A DNA stretch of 6,686 nucleotides from Pasteurellaceae bacterium (GCA_900756875.1 CAAELW010000004.1:1-6686), one strand, 5' to 3'; numbered from the stretch's first letter, positions 1 to 6,355 are shown. The notes: generated by a model from the sequence alone, not told the origin. Numbers and translations: made by a program.

Positions 1-656
1 AATGACAACACTTTATTTTCTAACTGACGGAGTAATAAAGTGGCGATACCAGTAATGATGAGGTAAATACCACCTGCAATACCGTAGATAGTTAGCGCAT
101 CATATTCAGTACCGTAAAGTTGGCGAGCATATCCCATGATATCCATGATCGTAATGGTAGAAGCTAATGCTGTACCTTTAAATACCAAGATAATTTCATT
201 GGTATAAGACGGGAGCGCACGTTTTAACGCATAAGGAATGAGAATTTTTAAAGTCTGCATACGGCTTAGTCCTAATGCCGCACAGCTTTCCCATTGACCT
301 TTAGAGATCGCTTTTACTGCCCCATGGAATAATTGTGTTGAATAAGCCGCACTATTCAAAGCCAAAGCTAACGCTGCACAGAACCATGCGTTGGAGAATA
401 ATCCCCATAATGGGCTGTCCACCAACCATTGGAATTGACCAGGGCCTGCATAAATTAAGAAAAATTGCACTAAAAGTGGGGTGCCTGTAAATAAAACAAG
501 GAACAAATTGACCGCACTTTTCACCAATTTATTGCCAATAGAAAGTAAGAAAGTTAGACCTAACGCTAAGAAAAAGGCAATAAATAAAGACACAACTGTA
601 AGCAACAGGCTAGTCGGAATGCCTTGAGCAATCACTGCTAAATACTCTTGAAACAT
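1..656 (-). CDS. artM: Arginine ABC transporter permease ArtM (3' end cut off by window edge)
   Basis: Inner-membrane permease subunit of the ArtPQM arginine importer, which pairs with ArtQ to form the channel. I translated 218 codons from the ATG at 654-656; the frame is still open at base 1, so only about the last ten residues should be missing if the protein is the usual 225-230 aa. It begins [10 protein letters not shown], is strongly hydrophobic with several membrane spans, and has the EAA loop that docks on the ATPase at about residues 123-149 (ESCAALGLSR followed by a conserved ALP). The start is firm: the artQ stop and artM ATG share one base (TAATG), and a GGGGAG ribosome site lies 7 nt upstream. 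This suggests translational coupling, as expected for two permeases needed in equal amounts. An exact uptake signal lies inside the gene, encoding Ser-Ala-Val near residue 48. Family is clear; the specific name rests on the operon. Confidence 0.93.
   Translation of the reverse strand, partial: MFQEYLAVIAQGIPTSLLLTVVSLFIAFFLALGLTFLLSIGNKLVKSAVNLFLVLFTGTPLLVQFFLIYAGPGQFQWLVDSPLWGLFSNAWFCAALALALNSAAYSTQLFHGAVKAISKGQWESCAALGLSRMQTLKILIPYALKRALPSYTNEIILVFKGTALASTITIMDIMGYARQLYGTEYDALTIYGIAGGIYLIITGIATLLLRQLENKVLS
511..519 (-). repeat. DNA uptake signal sequence (exact core) inside artM
   Basis: AAGTGCGGT on the minus strand followed by CAATTTG. It is read as part of Lys-Ser-Ala-Val codons of ArtM, about residues 46-49, between membrane spans. 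Confidence 0.9.
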
Positions 657-1327
657 TATTCGACTCCCCGTTCAAATCGAGTGAAACGTAATTCTAATTT
701 GCGAATACCCGCTTGGCTGATCAAGGTAATCACTAAATAAATCAAGGCTGCAATGCCATACCAAGTGAAAGGCTCATGGGTATTTGTATTGATGTATCCA
801 GCTTGACGCATTAAATCATCTACCCCGATTAATGACACTAGCGCGGTATCTTTTAATAACACGAGCCATTGGTTGCTTAAGCCTGGTAAAGCATGTCGCC
901 ATACTTGTGGCATGATCAAATTGATGAAGGTATAAGGACGGCTTAATCCTAAAGCAGCACCTGATTCCCACTGTCCTTTTGGAATGGCTTGAATCGCACC
1001 ACGTAAAGTTTGTGAAGCATAAGAAGCAAAAATCAAAGACAATGCAAATACACCACAACCAAAGGCGCTGAATTCGATATACTCACCCGTCAGCATTTCT
1101 ACTATTTGGGTTGAACCAAAATAAATCAGTAGAACCACCAAGATTTCCGGTAAACCACGCAATAAAGCAATCACAATAGAAGCTGGCTTTGCAATAAATA
1201 CATATTTATTCGCTTCTAAGGCGGTAAAAATAATACTGAGCAATAAACCGACAATTAACGAGCAAATAGCAAGCCCTAAGGTCATTAGGGCTGCATGTCC
1301 AATTAATGTAAGATAATCATAAAACAT
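656..1327 (-). CDS. artQ: Arginine ABC transporter permease ArtQ
   Basis: Second inner-membrane permease of the arginine importer, 223 aa, a normal length for polar amino acid permeases of the HisMQ/ArtMQ family. The N-terminus (residues 8-35) is a long hydrophobic span. The conserved RGLPE motif is at 57-61. The cytoplasmic EAA loop, which contacts ArtP, is at about 121-148 ([10 protein letters not shown], then HALPG). Further spans follow at roughly 90-110 and 188-207. It lies 3 nt after artI and overlaps artM by one base, so the three are co-transcribed. The ribosome site is weak: only a GGATGA about 10 nt upstream within the artI end, so translation probably depends on ribosomes finishing artI. 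ArtQ and ArtM share the EAA sequence closely, as expected of paralogous half-channels. Naming as arginine-specific rests on the artPIQM order and the operator upstream. Confidence 0.95.
   Translation of the reverse strand: MFYDYLTLIGHAALMTLGLAICSLIVGLLLSIIFTALEANKYVFIAKPASIVIALLRGLPEILVVLLIYFGSTQIVEMLTGEYIEFSAFGCGVFALSLIFASYASQTLRGAIQAIPKGQWESGAALGLSRPYTFINLIMPQVWRHALPGLSNQWLVLLKDTALVSLIGVDDLMRQAGYINTNTHEPFTWYGIAALIYLVITLISQAGIRKLELRFTRFERGVE
664..669 (-). promoter_or_regulatory. Ribosome binding site of artM inside artQ
   Basis: The minus strand reads GGGGAG, 7 nt before the artM ATG and within the last codons of artQ. Together with the one-base stop/start overlap it fixes the artM start and points to coupled translation of the two permeases. 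Confidence 0.75.
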
Positions 1328-1330
1328 AGA

Positions 1331-2050
1331 TTATTTTGTCATCCATTTGTCATAGATTTTTTGGTATTCACCATTTGCTTTCACGGTTTCTAAACCTTTA
1401 TTTAAGCTTTCTAGCAATTCTTTGCTTGATTTATTCACGGCGATACCTAAACCATTACCGAAATATTTTTTGTTAGTCACTTTCTCGCCAACAAATTGAA
1501 TTTCAGGCTCTTTAGAAATCATATCAGCCAATACCGCTGTATCACCAAAGATGATATCGATACGGCCATTTTTTAAGTCTAAGATCGCATCTTGTAAGCT
1601 TGCATAAGATTTTGCATTATATTGCTTGGTTTCTGCTGCAGTATATTGTTGGAACGTTGTTCCATTTTGAACACCAATTGTTTTTGCTGAAGCTAAATCT
1701 GCTTTACCTTTTAAAGCCACATAACTTGCTGTGCTGTCATAATACGCATTAGAAAATGAAACTTGTTTTGCACGCGCTTCAGTGATATCCATTGCAGAAA
1801 TCGCTGCATCAAAACGTTTTGCTTTCAAGCTTGGAATTAATGCATCAAAAGCTTGGCTTTTGAAATGACAAGTGGCTTGGATTTCCTTACAAATTGCATT
1901 CGCTACATCCACATCAAAACCAATGATTTCGCCTTTTTCATTCGTTGTTTCAAATGGCGGGTAGCTAGGCTCCATCGCAAAAGTGATTTCTTGTGCATTC
2001 GCAGCAAAAGCTGAGCCCATTAACATTGCGCTTAAAAGTAATTTTTTCAT
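1331..2050 (-). CDS. artI: Periplasmic arginine-binding protein ArtI
   Basis: Substrate-binding protein that captures arginine (possibly other basic amino acids) in the periplasm and delivers it to ArtQM. It has 239 aa, with a clear signal peptide: KK, a hydrophobic core, then AANA before QEITF, so cleavage is likely after residue 19. The mature part is an SBP family 3 domain: [11 protein letters not shown] at 44-54 is the family signature. Cys54 and Cys61 are placed like the disulfide pair of HisJ/LAO-type proteins. Arg93 in the TEAR stretch and Asp170 in FGD sit where the family binds the ligand carboxylate and amino groups. The start is supported by AAGGAAA at 2057-2063, which overlaps the artP stop codon; the gap to artP is 11 nt. 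Only one binding-protein gene is present here, whereas E. coli has artI plus artJ. The exact ligand cannot be proved from sequence. Confidence 0.95.
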   Translation of the reverse strand: MKKLLLSAMLMGSAFAANAQEITFAMEPSYPPFETTNEKGEIIGFDVDVANAICKEIQATCHFKSQAFDALIPSLKAKRFDAAISAMDITEARAKQVSFSNAYYDSTASYVALKGKADLASAKTIGVQNGTTFQQYTAAETKQYNAKSYASLQDAILDLKNGRIDIIFGDTAVLADMISKEPEIQFVGEKVTNKKYFGNGLGIAVNKSSKELLESLNKGLETVKANGEYQKIYDKWMTK

Positions 2051-2061
2051 GTTGTGTTTCC

Positions 2062-2799
2062 TTATTCTGAGTGTGAAAGATATTGTTTAAATTGTTCGGT
2101 TTTTGGATTATCAAAGCAATCTGCACTGCCCATTTCAATAATCTTACCTTGTTCCATATAAACGACCTTTGTCGCCACTTTTTGTGCCACATTCACTTCG
2201 TGGGTCACAATCACCTGAGTAATACCTGTTTGTTGAAGTTCTTTAATGATATCAACAACTTGAGCCGTAATCTCTGGATCTAGTGCAGCCGTTGGCTCAT
2301 CAAACAACAACACTTGCGGTTTCATCATTAATGCTCGAGCAATGGCAACACGTTGTTGCTGACCGCCAGATAAGTGAAGCGGGAAACGATCGGCATGCTC
2401 TTCCAAACGTAAACGCTTTAAAAGTTCTAATGCATCTTTTTTCGCTTCTTCCTCGCTAATGCCTAATACTTTTTTGGGCGCTTCAATCAAGTTTTCAATC
2501 ACCGTTAAATGCGGCCAAAGATTGTATTGTTGAAATACCATACCGACATCTTGACGAAGTTGACGAATGGCTTTTGGATTATTATTTGCCTGAGACAAAT
2601 CAAAATGATTATTCGCAATATGTAATTCACCAGAAGTTGGCACTTCTAACAAATTTAGCGTGCGAATTAACGTACTTTTTCCCGCGCCACTTGGTCCGAG
2701 TAACACCACGGTATCGCCTTCTTGTGCATCAAGATTGATATCAAACAATGCCTGTGATGAACCATAAAAGAAATTCAAATTTTTAACACTAATCGCCAT
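2062..2799 (-). CDS. artP: Arginine ABC transporter ATP-binding protein ArtP
   Basis: Cytoplasmic ATPase that drives the ArtQM channel, 245 aa, first gene of the art operon. All ABC motifs are intact: Walker [10 protein letters not shown] at 35-43, Q-loop Gln90 ([12 protein letters not shown]), signature LSGGQQQR at 143-150, Walker B VLLFDEP at 163-169 with catalytic Glu168, D-loop AALD at 171-174 and the switch His200. The [10 protein letters not shown] stretch is typical of polar amino acid importers. The ATG at 2797-2799 gives the normal N-terminus ([13 protein letters not shown]). The ribosome site is odd: the only good match, AAGGA at 2816-2820, is 16 nt away, which is longer than usual, and no better in-frame start exists. 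An ArgR-type operator overlaps its promoter, so transcription of the whole operon should fall when arginine is plentiful. Confidence 0.96.
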   Translation of the reverse strand: MAISVKNLNFFYGSSQALFDINLDAQEGDTVVLLGPSGAGKSTLIRTLNLLEVPTSGELHIANNHFDLSQANNNPKAIRQLRQDVGMVFQQYNLWPHLTVIENLIEAPKKVLGISEEEAKKDALELLKRLRLEEHADRFPLHLSGGQQQRVAIARALMMKPQVLLFDEPTAALDPEITAQVVDIIKELQQTGITQVIVTHEVNVAQKVATKVVYMEQGKIIEMGSADCFDNPKTEQFKQYLSHSE

Positions 2800-2834
2800 T
2801 TTAAGTTTACTGCTATCCTTGATTGATCCGTAAG

Positions 2835-2873
2835 AATGAATAAATATTACTTTTTAGTGATTATTTATGCAAG
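2835..2873. promoter_or_regulatory. Tandem ARG boxes, predicted ArgR operator
   Basis: Two 18-bp sequences resemble the ARG box consensus WNTGAATWWWWATTCANW. Box A at 2835-2852 reads AATGAATAAATATTACTT (16 of 18 compatible, with a perfect TGAAT half). Box B at 2856-2873 reads AGTGATTATTTATGCAAG (15 of 18). They are separated by exactly 3 bp, the spacing of classical ArgR operators that bind one hexamer. ArgR control of art genes is known in E. coli. The match, spacing and overlap with the artP promoter are seen directly; binding is inferred. Confidence 0.72.
2844..2872 (-). promoter_or_regulatory. Predicted promoter of the artPIQM operon
   Basis: On the minus strand a -35-like TTGCAT (2867-2872) is followed after exactly 17 bp by a -10-like TAATAT (2844-2849). 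The expected start point near 2837 leaves a leader of about 38 nt before artP. The -35 element lies inside one ARG box and the -10 inside the other, so bound ArgR would exclude RNA polymerase. The two hexamers are only moderate matches, so the prediction relies on their spacing and position. Confidence 0.6.
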
Positions 2874-2883
2874 CATTTTTTAT

Positions 2884-2910
2884 AAAAAATCCCAAAAAAC
2901 TTTTTGGGAT
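2884..2910 (-). terminator. Intrinsic terminator after gmhA
   Basis: The minus-strand transcript of gmhA would form ATCCCAAAAA paired with TTTTTGGGAT (2889-2910, 10 bp, 2-nt centre, so the innermost pairs probably stay open), followed by a run of U from 2889 to 2884. It lies between the gmhA stop and the artP promoter and should insulate the art operon from read-through. Confidence 0.75.
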
Positions 2911-2931
2911 CTTTAAATCATTGAATTTTTA

Positions 2932-2940
2932 ACCGCACTT
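2932..2940 (-). repeat. DNA uptake signal sequence (exact core)
   Basis: AAGTGCGGT on the minus strand, 8 bp after the gmhA stop, followed by the AT-rich stretches expected of the extended Haemophilus uptake signal. It stands alone here and is not part of the terminator hairpin next to it. Confidence 0.9.
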
Positions 2941-2948
2941 GTCGTGTA

Positions 2949-3533
2949 TTAAGCCTCTTTCGCCATTTCAAATTCAACTAACATCATTAAAATATGGATC
3001 ACTTTGATGTGGATTTCTTGAATACGATCTGCATAACCAAAGTGTGGCACACGAATTTCAACATCCGCTAGGCCGGCCATTTTACCGCCATCTTTACCTG
3101 TCATCGCAATCACTTTCATGCCTTTTGCTTTCGCCGCATCAATCGCATTTAAGATATTTTTAGAATTGCCTGATGTTGATAATCCAAATAAAACATCGCC
3201 TTCTTTACCGACGGCCTCGACAAAGCGAGAGAAAACATATTCATAACCAAAGTCATTACTTACACAGCTTAAATGACTTACATCTGAAATTGCAATTGCG
3301 GGATAACCAGGACGATTTTCACGATAACGACCTGTGAGTTCTTCTGCGAAGTGCATAGCATCACAGTGAGAACCACCATTACCGCAAGATAATACTTTAC
3401 CGCCATTTTTAAAGCTTTCGGCTAACAATTTAGCTGCTTTTTCAATGAGTTTGATGTTGTTATCATCTGAAACAAACTTATTTAGTACGTCTTGTGCTTC
3501 CACAAGCTCAGCTTTAATTTGATCAAAATACAT
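2949..3533 (-). CDS. gmhA: Sedoheptulose 7-phosphate isomerase GmhA
   Basis: Cytoplasmic enzyme converting sedoheptulose 7-phosphate to D-glycero-D-manno-heptose 7-phosphate, the first step to the ADP-heptose used in the lipooligosaccharide core. With the start at 3531-3533 the protein is 194 aa, matching the family (E. coli 192). It is a single SIS domain: [20 protein letters not shown] at 49-68 and the sugar-phosphate loop STSGNS at 119-124. The residues known from E. coli GmhA for metal binding and catalysis are all present: His61, Glu65, Gln172 and His180. The start was chosen because [10 protein letters not shown] is the family N-terminus and AAGGAG sits 6 nt upstream. An in-frame ATG 14 codons earlier (3573-3575) has no ribosome site and falls in the likely promoter. 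The gene appears to be a single transcription unit, ended by the hairpin at 2884-2910. Confidence 0.96.
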   Translation of the reverse strand: MYFDQIKAELVEAQDVLNKFVSDDNNIKLIEKAAKLLAESFKNGGKVLSCGNGGSHCDAMHFAEELTGRYRENRPGYPAIAISDVSHLSCVSNDFGYEYVFSRFVEAVGKEGDVLFGLSTSGNSKNILNAIDAAKAKGMKVIAMTGKDGGKMAGLADVEIRVPHFGYADRIQEIHIKVIHILMMLVEFEMAKEA

Positions 3534-3539
3534 TTTATT

Positions 3540-3545
3540 CTCCTT
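3540..3545 (-). promoter_or_regulatory. Ribosome binding site deciding the gmhA start
   Basis: AAGGAG on the minus strand, 6 nt before the ATG at 3531-3533. It selects the 194-aa GmhA over a 208-aa version that would start at 3575. Confidence 0.85.
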
Positions 3546-3562
3546 AAAAATTAAAATTCGCG

Positions 3563-3586
3563 ATAGCGTTGGCATTGTATAGCGTT
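3563..3586 (-). promoter_or_regulatory. Likely gmhA promoter region with an 8-bp direct repeat
   Basis: On the minus strand AACGCTAT occurs twice, at 3579-3586 and 3563-3570, with a 16-bp period. Between and overlapping them is TACAAT (3574-3579), a 5/6 match to a -10 hexamer; the hexamer 17 bp upstream (TAGATT, 3597-3602) is a poor -35. Position just upstream of the gmhA ribosome site makes a promoter plausible. The repeats could be a regulator site or chance. Confidence 0.35.
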
Positions 3587-3692
3587 CAATTCAAATAATC
3601 TACTGCTCTTTCTTATCTCTCTATTTTTCAGCTTACTTCTCATTATTTTGCGATACGAATCACAGATTCAATTAAAAACGCTGTAAAAAATG

Positions 3693-3701
3693 ACCGCACT
3701 T
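3693..3701 (-). repeat. DNA uptake signal sequence (exact core)
   Basis: AAGTGCGGT on the minus strand, followed by CATTTTTT. It lies in the leader of the ligase gene, about 33 nt before its start codon and between any promoter and the ribosome site. I saw no convincing promoter for the ligase gene in 3590-3730. Confidence 0.9.
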
Positions 3702-3733
3702 TTTAAACTCAATAAATTTAAAAAGGAAACATC

Positions 3734-4543
3734 ATGAGAGCGATTTACTTATTACTTTGCTTCCTATTCAGCCAAATAACCTGGGCGAATGAGCGTGATT
3801 TAATGCTATTAGACACTTATGAAAACCAAGATGTTCAAGGTTGGGTAATGTCTGAAAAATTAGATGGGATACGAGGTTATTGGGATGGCAAAACATTATT
3901 AAGTCGTCAAGGACTGCCCTTGCCCGCACCGACCTATTTTACCGCTCAATTTCCGCCTTTTGCCATTGATGGTGAGATATTTAGTGAACGTAATCAATTT
4001 GAAGAGATTGCCTCTATCACGAAATCCTTTAAAGATGATAATTGGACAAAATTGATACTTTATGTTTTCGATGTGCCTAATGCATCAGGCAATCTCTTTG
4101 AACGTCTCAAAACCTTAGAAGATTATTTGAAAGAACACCCTACACCTTATATCAAGATTATTCCGCAAATTCCGATACGAGATAAAACACATTTATTCGA
4201 GTATTTGTATGAAGTGGAAGCGAAAAAAGGTGAAGGGATTGTATTACGTAATCCTAATGCGCCTTACGAAAGAAAACGCAGTACACAAATTTTAAAGTTA
4301 AAAAGCACTTATGATGAAGAGTGCACTGTGATAGCACATCACAAAGGAAAAGGACAATTTGAGAATATACTCGGATCGCTCACCTGTGAAAACCATCGTG
4401 GAAAATTCAAAATTGGTTCAGGATTTAATCTGAGTGAGCGCGAAAATCCACCACCTATTGGCTCCACAATCACCTATAAATATCGTGGATTAACTAATTC
4501 AGGAAAACCTCGTTTTGCCACTTATTGGCGAGAGAAAAAATAA
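3734..4543 (+). CDS. Secreted ATP-dependent DNA ligase (Lig E type)
   Basis: Small ATP-dependent DNA ligase, 269 aa, predicted to seal nicks in the periplasm. Residues 1-18 form a signal peptide (hydrophobic stretch YLLLCFLF, then TWA before NERD), leaving a mature enzyme of about 251 aa. The nucleotidyltransferase domain shows motif I EKLDG with the AMP-accepting Lys42 and Arg47, motif Ia SRQG (57-60), motif III AIDGE (77-81), motif IIIa LYVFD (109-113), motif IV EGIVLR (167-172) and motif V ILKLKS (186-191). An OB-fold follows (about 194-269), with no extra DNA-binding domain. The size and leader match the H. influenzae ATP-dependent ligase, shown biochemically to be active. Replication uses the separate NAD-dependent LigA. 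AAGGAA at 3723-3728 supports the start. A role in transformation or extracellular DNA handling is proposed for Lig E but is not shown by the sequence; an uptake signal in the leader is suggestive only. Confidence 0.93.
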   Translation: MRAIYLLLCFLFSQITWANERDLMLLDTYENQDVQGWVMSEKLDGIRGYWDGKTLLSRQGLPLPAPTYFTAQFPPFAIDGEIFSERNQFEEIASITKSFKDDNWTKLILYVFDVPNASGNLFERLKTLEDYLKEHPTPYIKIIPQIPIRDKTHLFEYLYEVEAKKGEGIVLRNPNAPYERKRSTQILKLKSTYDEECTVIAHHKGKGQFENILGSLTCENHRGKFKIGSGFNLSERENPPPIGSTITYKYRGLTNSGKPRFATYWREKK

Positions 4544-4581
4544 GAACGGTCAAAAACATTGCTATTTTTGACCGTTCTTTT
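4542..4581. terminator. Bidirectional terminator between the ligase gene and trxA
   Basis: A perfect 15-bp stem (4542-4556 with 4565-4579) encloses an 8-nt loop CATTGCTA. The plus strand ends in TTCTTTTA and the minus strand in ATTTTTTC, so it can stop both converging genes. The stem starts inside the ligase stop codon. Each arm, AAGAACGGTCAAAAA, differs from the uptake signal with its usual flank at two positions. Confidence 0.85.
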
Positions 4582-4597
4582 ATGTTTAATAACTCAA

Positions 4598-4921
4598 TTA
4601 TAGATGTTGATTAATAAACGCCGCTAATTGATTTTTTGGTAACGCACCGACTTGTGTTGCAACAAGTTGGCCATTTTTGAAAAGTAGTAAAGTTGGGATA
4701 CTACGTATACCAAATTGACCTGCAACTAATTGGTTGTCATCGACGTTGATTTTAACGATTTTTGCTTTACCTGCAAATTCAGGTGCAATTTCATCTAAAA
4801 TTGGCGCAATCATTTTGCAAGGACCACACCAAGGTGCCCAGAAATCCACTAATACTGGGATATCAGATTGCACAACGGCAGTTTCAAAATCTGCATCATT
4901 AATATGTAATACTTCGCTCAT
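4598..4921 (-). CDS. trxA: Thioredoxin
   Basis: Cytoplasmic thiol-disulfide reductant for ribonucleotide reductase, methionine sulfoxide reductases and others, recycled by thioredoxin reductase. It has 107 aa, the usual length of classical thioredoxin. The active site WCGPCK is at 31-36 (Cys32 and Cys35), with the buried Asp26, the cis-proline Pro76 in SIPTL, and the glycine in VGALP near residue 92. No signal peptide is present, so it acts inside the cell. The start is backed by AAGGAAA at 4927-4933, about 5 nt upstream. It lies 117 nt after metB in the same direction; no clear terminator separates them, so it may be transcribed both from metB and from its own promoter. H. influenzae has a thioredoxin gene near metB as I recall, and often calls it trxM. 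Confidence 0.96.
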   Translation of the reverse strand: MSEVLHINDADFETAVVQSDIPVLVDFWAPWCGPCKMIAPILDEIAPEFAGKAKIVKINVDDNQLVAGQFGIRSIPTLLLFKNGQLVATQVGALPKNQLAAFINQHL

Positions 4922-4983
4922 TTTTGTTTCCTTATTTAATAAGATGCTGACAAATCAACACCTAGCGTTAATTGATGTTATGC

Positions 4984-5013
4984 ATAATAGCACAAGGCAT
5001 ATTGAATTGCACA
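4984..5013 (-). promoter_or_regulatory. Predicted trxA promoter with extended -10
   Basis: On the minus strand TGCTATTAT (4984-4992) is an extended -10 element (TG, one base, then a 5/6 hexamer). A weak -35-like TGTGCA is at 5008-5013 with an 18-bp spacer, tolerable for extended -10 promoters. The expected start near 4977 gives a leader of about 55 nt. Prediction from sequence only. Confidence 0.5.
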
Positions 5014-5038
5014 GATTAGTCCGATTGATAAAAACTAA

Positions 5039-6148
5039 TTATTTAAGTTGTGCAAACGCCTGTAATAAATCGGCTTTGATGTCTTCCACATCTTCTAAAC
5101 CAACAGAAAAACGCAATAATGTGTTTGTAATACCACGAGCGACGCGTTCTGCTTCTGGAATATCCATATGAGTTTGGGTTGCGGGATAGGTAATAAAGCT
5201 TTCTGTTCCCCCTAGACTTTCAGCAAAGGTAATCAATTTAATTGATTTCAAGAAAGTATTTACCCAATTTTCATCTTTCAAACGGAAAGATAGCATACCG
5301 CCTTTGTTTGGATATAACACACTATCAATTTGTGGCTGTTGACGTAAAAATTCTGCAATCGCCTTCGCATTATCTTGATGGCGTTTCATACGTAATGAAA
5401 GGGTTTTCATACCACGCACGGTTAACCAAGAATCAAATGGCGAAAGTACGGCACCTGCACCATTTTGAATATAGGCAATACGATCACAAAGCTCTTGTCC
5501 TTTCGCAATAATCAAGCCCACTAAACTATCATTATGACCCGCAATATATTTCGTACCACTATGAATGACAATATCCGCGCCTAAATCTAATGGACGAGAT
5601 AGCACAGGAGTTAAGAAAGTATTGTCTACAATCATTAACAAGTTGTATTTTTTCGCTAATTTTGAAATTTCTGCCACATCACACTCTTCCATTAATGGAT
5701 TAGATGGAGTTTCAATAAAAATCGCTTTTGTATTCGCTGTAATAGCGGCTTCAATTTCAGCTAAAGAAGCGGTATTCACATAAACGGGTTTTACACTGTT
5801 GTTATTTTTATAGGCAAAATCCAATAAACGATAAGTCCCACCATATACATCACTTGACACAATCCATTCATCTGGGCCTTTAAATAAATTCATTAACACT
5901 TGAATTGCCGCCATACCTGAAGCAAAAGCAAAACCACGGTCACCATTCTCTAATTTTGCTACGGTATCTTCCAAAACACTACGCGTTGGGTTTTTCGTGC
6001 GGGTATAATCAAAGCCAGTACTTTCACCAATCCCATGATGGCCATAAGCTGTTGAAAGATAAATTGGCGTTGAAACCGCACCTGTGCGCTCATCACTGCG
6101 ATTCCCCGCTTGGGCTAATAATGTATCGATAGAATATTGTTGTGTCAT
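5039..6148 (-). CDS. metB: Cystathionine gamma-synthase (MetI-like short form)
   Basis: PLP enzyme joining cysteine to an activated homoserine to make cystathionine, in methionine synthesis. It has 369 aa; E. coli MetB has 386. Cys/Met-metabolism PLP motifs are intact: YTRTKNPTR (48-56, Tyr48 and Arg50), SGMAA (77-81), ETPSNP (146-151), Asp175 in VDNT, the PLP lysine Lys200 in SGTKY, and the substrate-binding Arg346 in LLRFSVG. The C-terminal half, from YPNKGGMLSFRL through GGTESFITYPATQTHMDIPE, resembles the Bacillus MetI type, with a short loop before GGMLSF. MetI also has O-acetylhomoserine sulfhydrylase activity, so a dual role is possible. Because Haemophilus acetylates homoserine through a MetX-type enzyme, O-acetylhomoserine is the likely substrate (family knowledge). 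AGAGGT at 6154-6159 supports the start. A cystathionine gamma-lyase role is less likely but cannot be excluded. Confidence 0.9.
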   Translation of the reverse strand: MTQQYSIDTLLAQAGNRSDERTGAVSTPIYLSTAYGHHGIGESTGFDYTRTKNPTRSVLEDTVAKLENGDRGFAFASGMAAIQVLMNLFKGPDEWIVSSDVYGGTYRLLDFAYKNNNSVKPVYVNTASLAEIEAAITANTKAIFIETPSNPLMEECDVAEISKLAKKYNLLMIVDNTFLTPVLSRPLDLGADIVIHSGTKYIAGHNDSLVGLIIAKGQELCDRIAYIQNGAGAVLSPFDSWLTVRGMKTLSLRMKRHQDNAKAIAEFLRQQPQIDSVLYPNKGGMLSFRLKDENWVNTFLKSIKLITFAESLGGTESFITYPATQTHMDIPEAERVARGITNTLLRFSVGLEDVEDIKADLLQAFAQLK

Positions 6149-6177
6149 AATTTACCTCTAAAACATGCAAAAACTTG

Positions 6178-6186
6178 ACCGCACTT
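6178..6186 (-). repeat. DNA uptake signal sequence (exact core)
   Basis: AAGTGCGGT on the minus strand followed by CAAGTTTTT, in the metB leader about 30 nt before the start codon. Confidence 0.9.
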
Positions 6187-6240
6187 TTCTTTATTTAATG
6201 GCGAGCAAAACGTTCCAATTTTGTCATAAAGCCTCTCATG

Positions 6241-6269
6241 ATAAAAGTAGAAATTGAAAACTCTGTAAA
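6241..6269 (-). promoter_or_regulatory. Candidate metB promoter
   Basis: On the minus strand TTTACA (6264-6269, 5/6 to a -35) is followed after 17 bp by TTTTAT (6241-6246, 4/6 to a -10). A competing reading uses the perfect TATAAT at 6271-6276, with ATTACA 19 bp upstream. Either gives a leader of roughly 85-120 nt. I saw no convincing MetJ boxes (AGACGTCT-like repeats), so methionine control is not evident. The 255-nt spacer 6149-6403 otherwise holds one uptake signal and the tRNA promoter. Confidence 0.35.
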
Positions 6270-6355
6270 AATTATATTCTTGTGCTAAATTTTGCTGTAA
6301 TTTCAACCGAAACGAAGATTTTTTCAACATTTGAATTTTTTTTTAAGATCTTCGA

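Noticed and set aside
816..1058. 80-codon minus-strand frame inside artQ
   Set aside because: Out of frame within an intact permease gene; Cys- and His-rich composition is typical of a shadow frame.
1965..2192. 75-codon minus-strand frame across the artP/artI junction
   Set aside because: It overlaps the ends of two intact genes in another frame and has no start signal.
3534..3575. A 14-residue N-terminal extension of GmhA starting at the ATG at 3575
   Set aside because: No ribosome site upstream, it overlaps the likely -10 region, and GmhA proteins begin at MYxDxI with an ideal AAGGAG in front.
4922..5038. A terminator between metB and trxA
   Set aside because: Only a 5-bp TTAGT/ACTAA pairing with a long loop and no GC-rich stem or following U run was found.
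4734..5171. 145-codon plus-strand open frame opposite trxA and metB
   Set aside because: It is antisense to two clear, well-conserved genes and its product shows no domain-like pattern.
6075..6083. ACCGCACCT in metB as an uptake signal
   Set aside because: 8/9 match in coding sequence encoding conserved residues; could be chance, so not listed as a repeat.
6145..6330. 61-codon minus-strand open frame ending over the metB start
   Set aside because: Aromatic-rich product from AT-rich DNA, no recognisable family, no ribosome site, and it covers the promoter region of metB.
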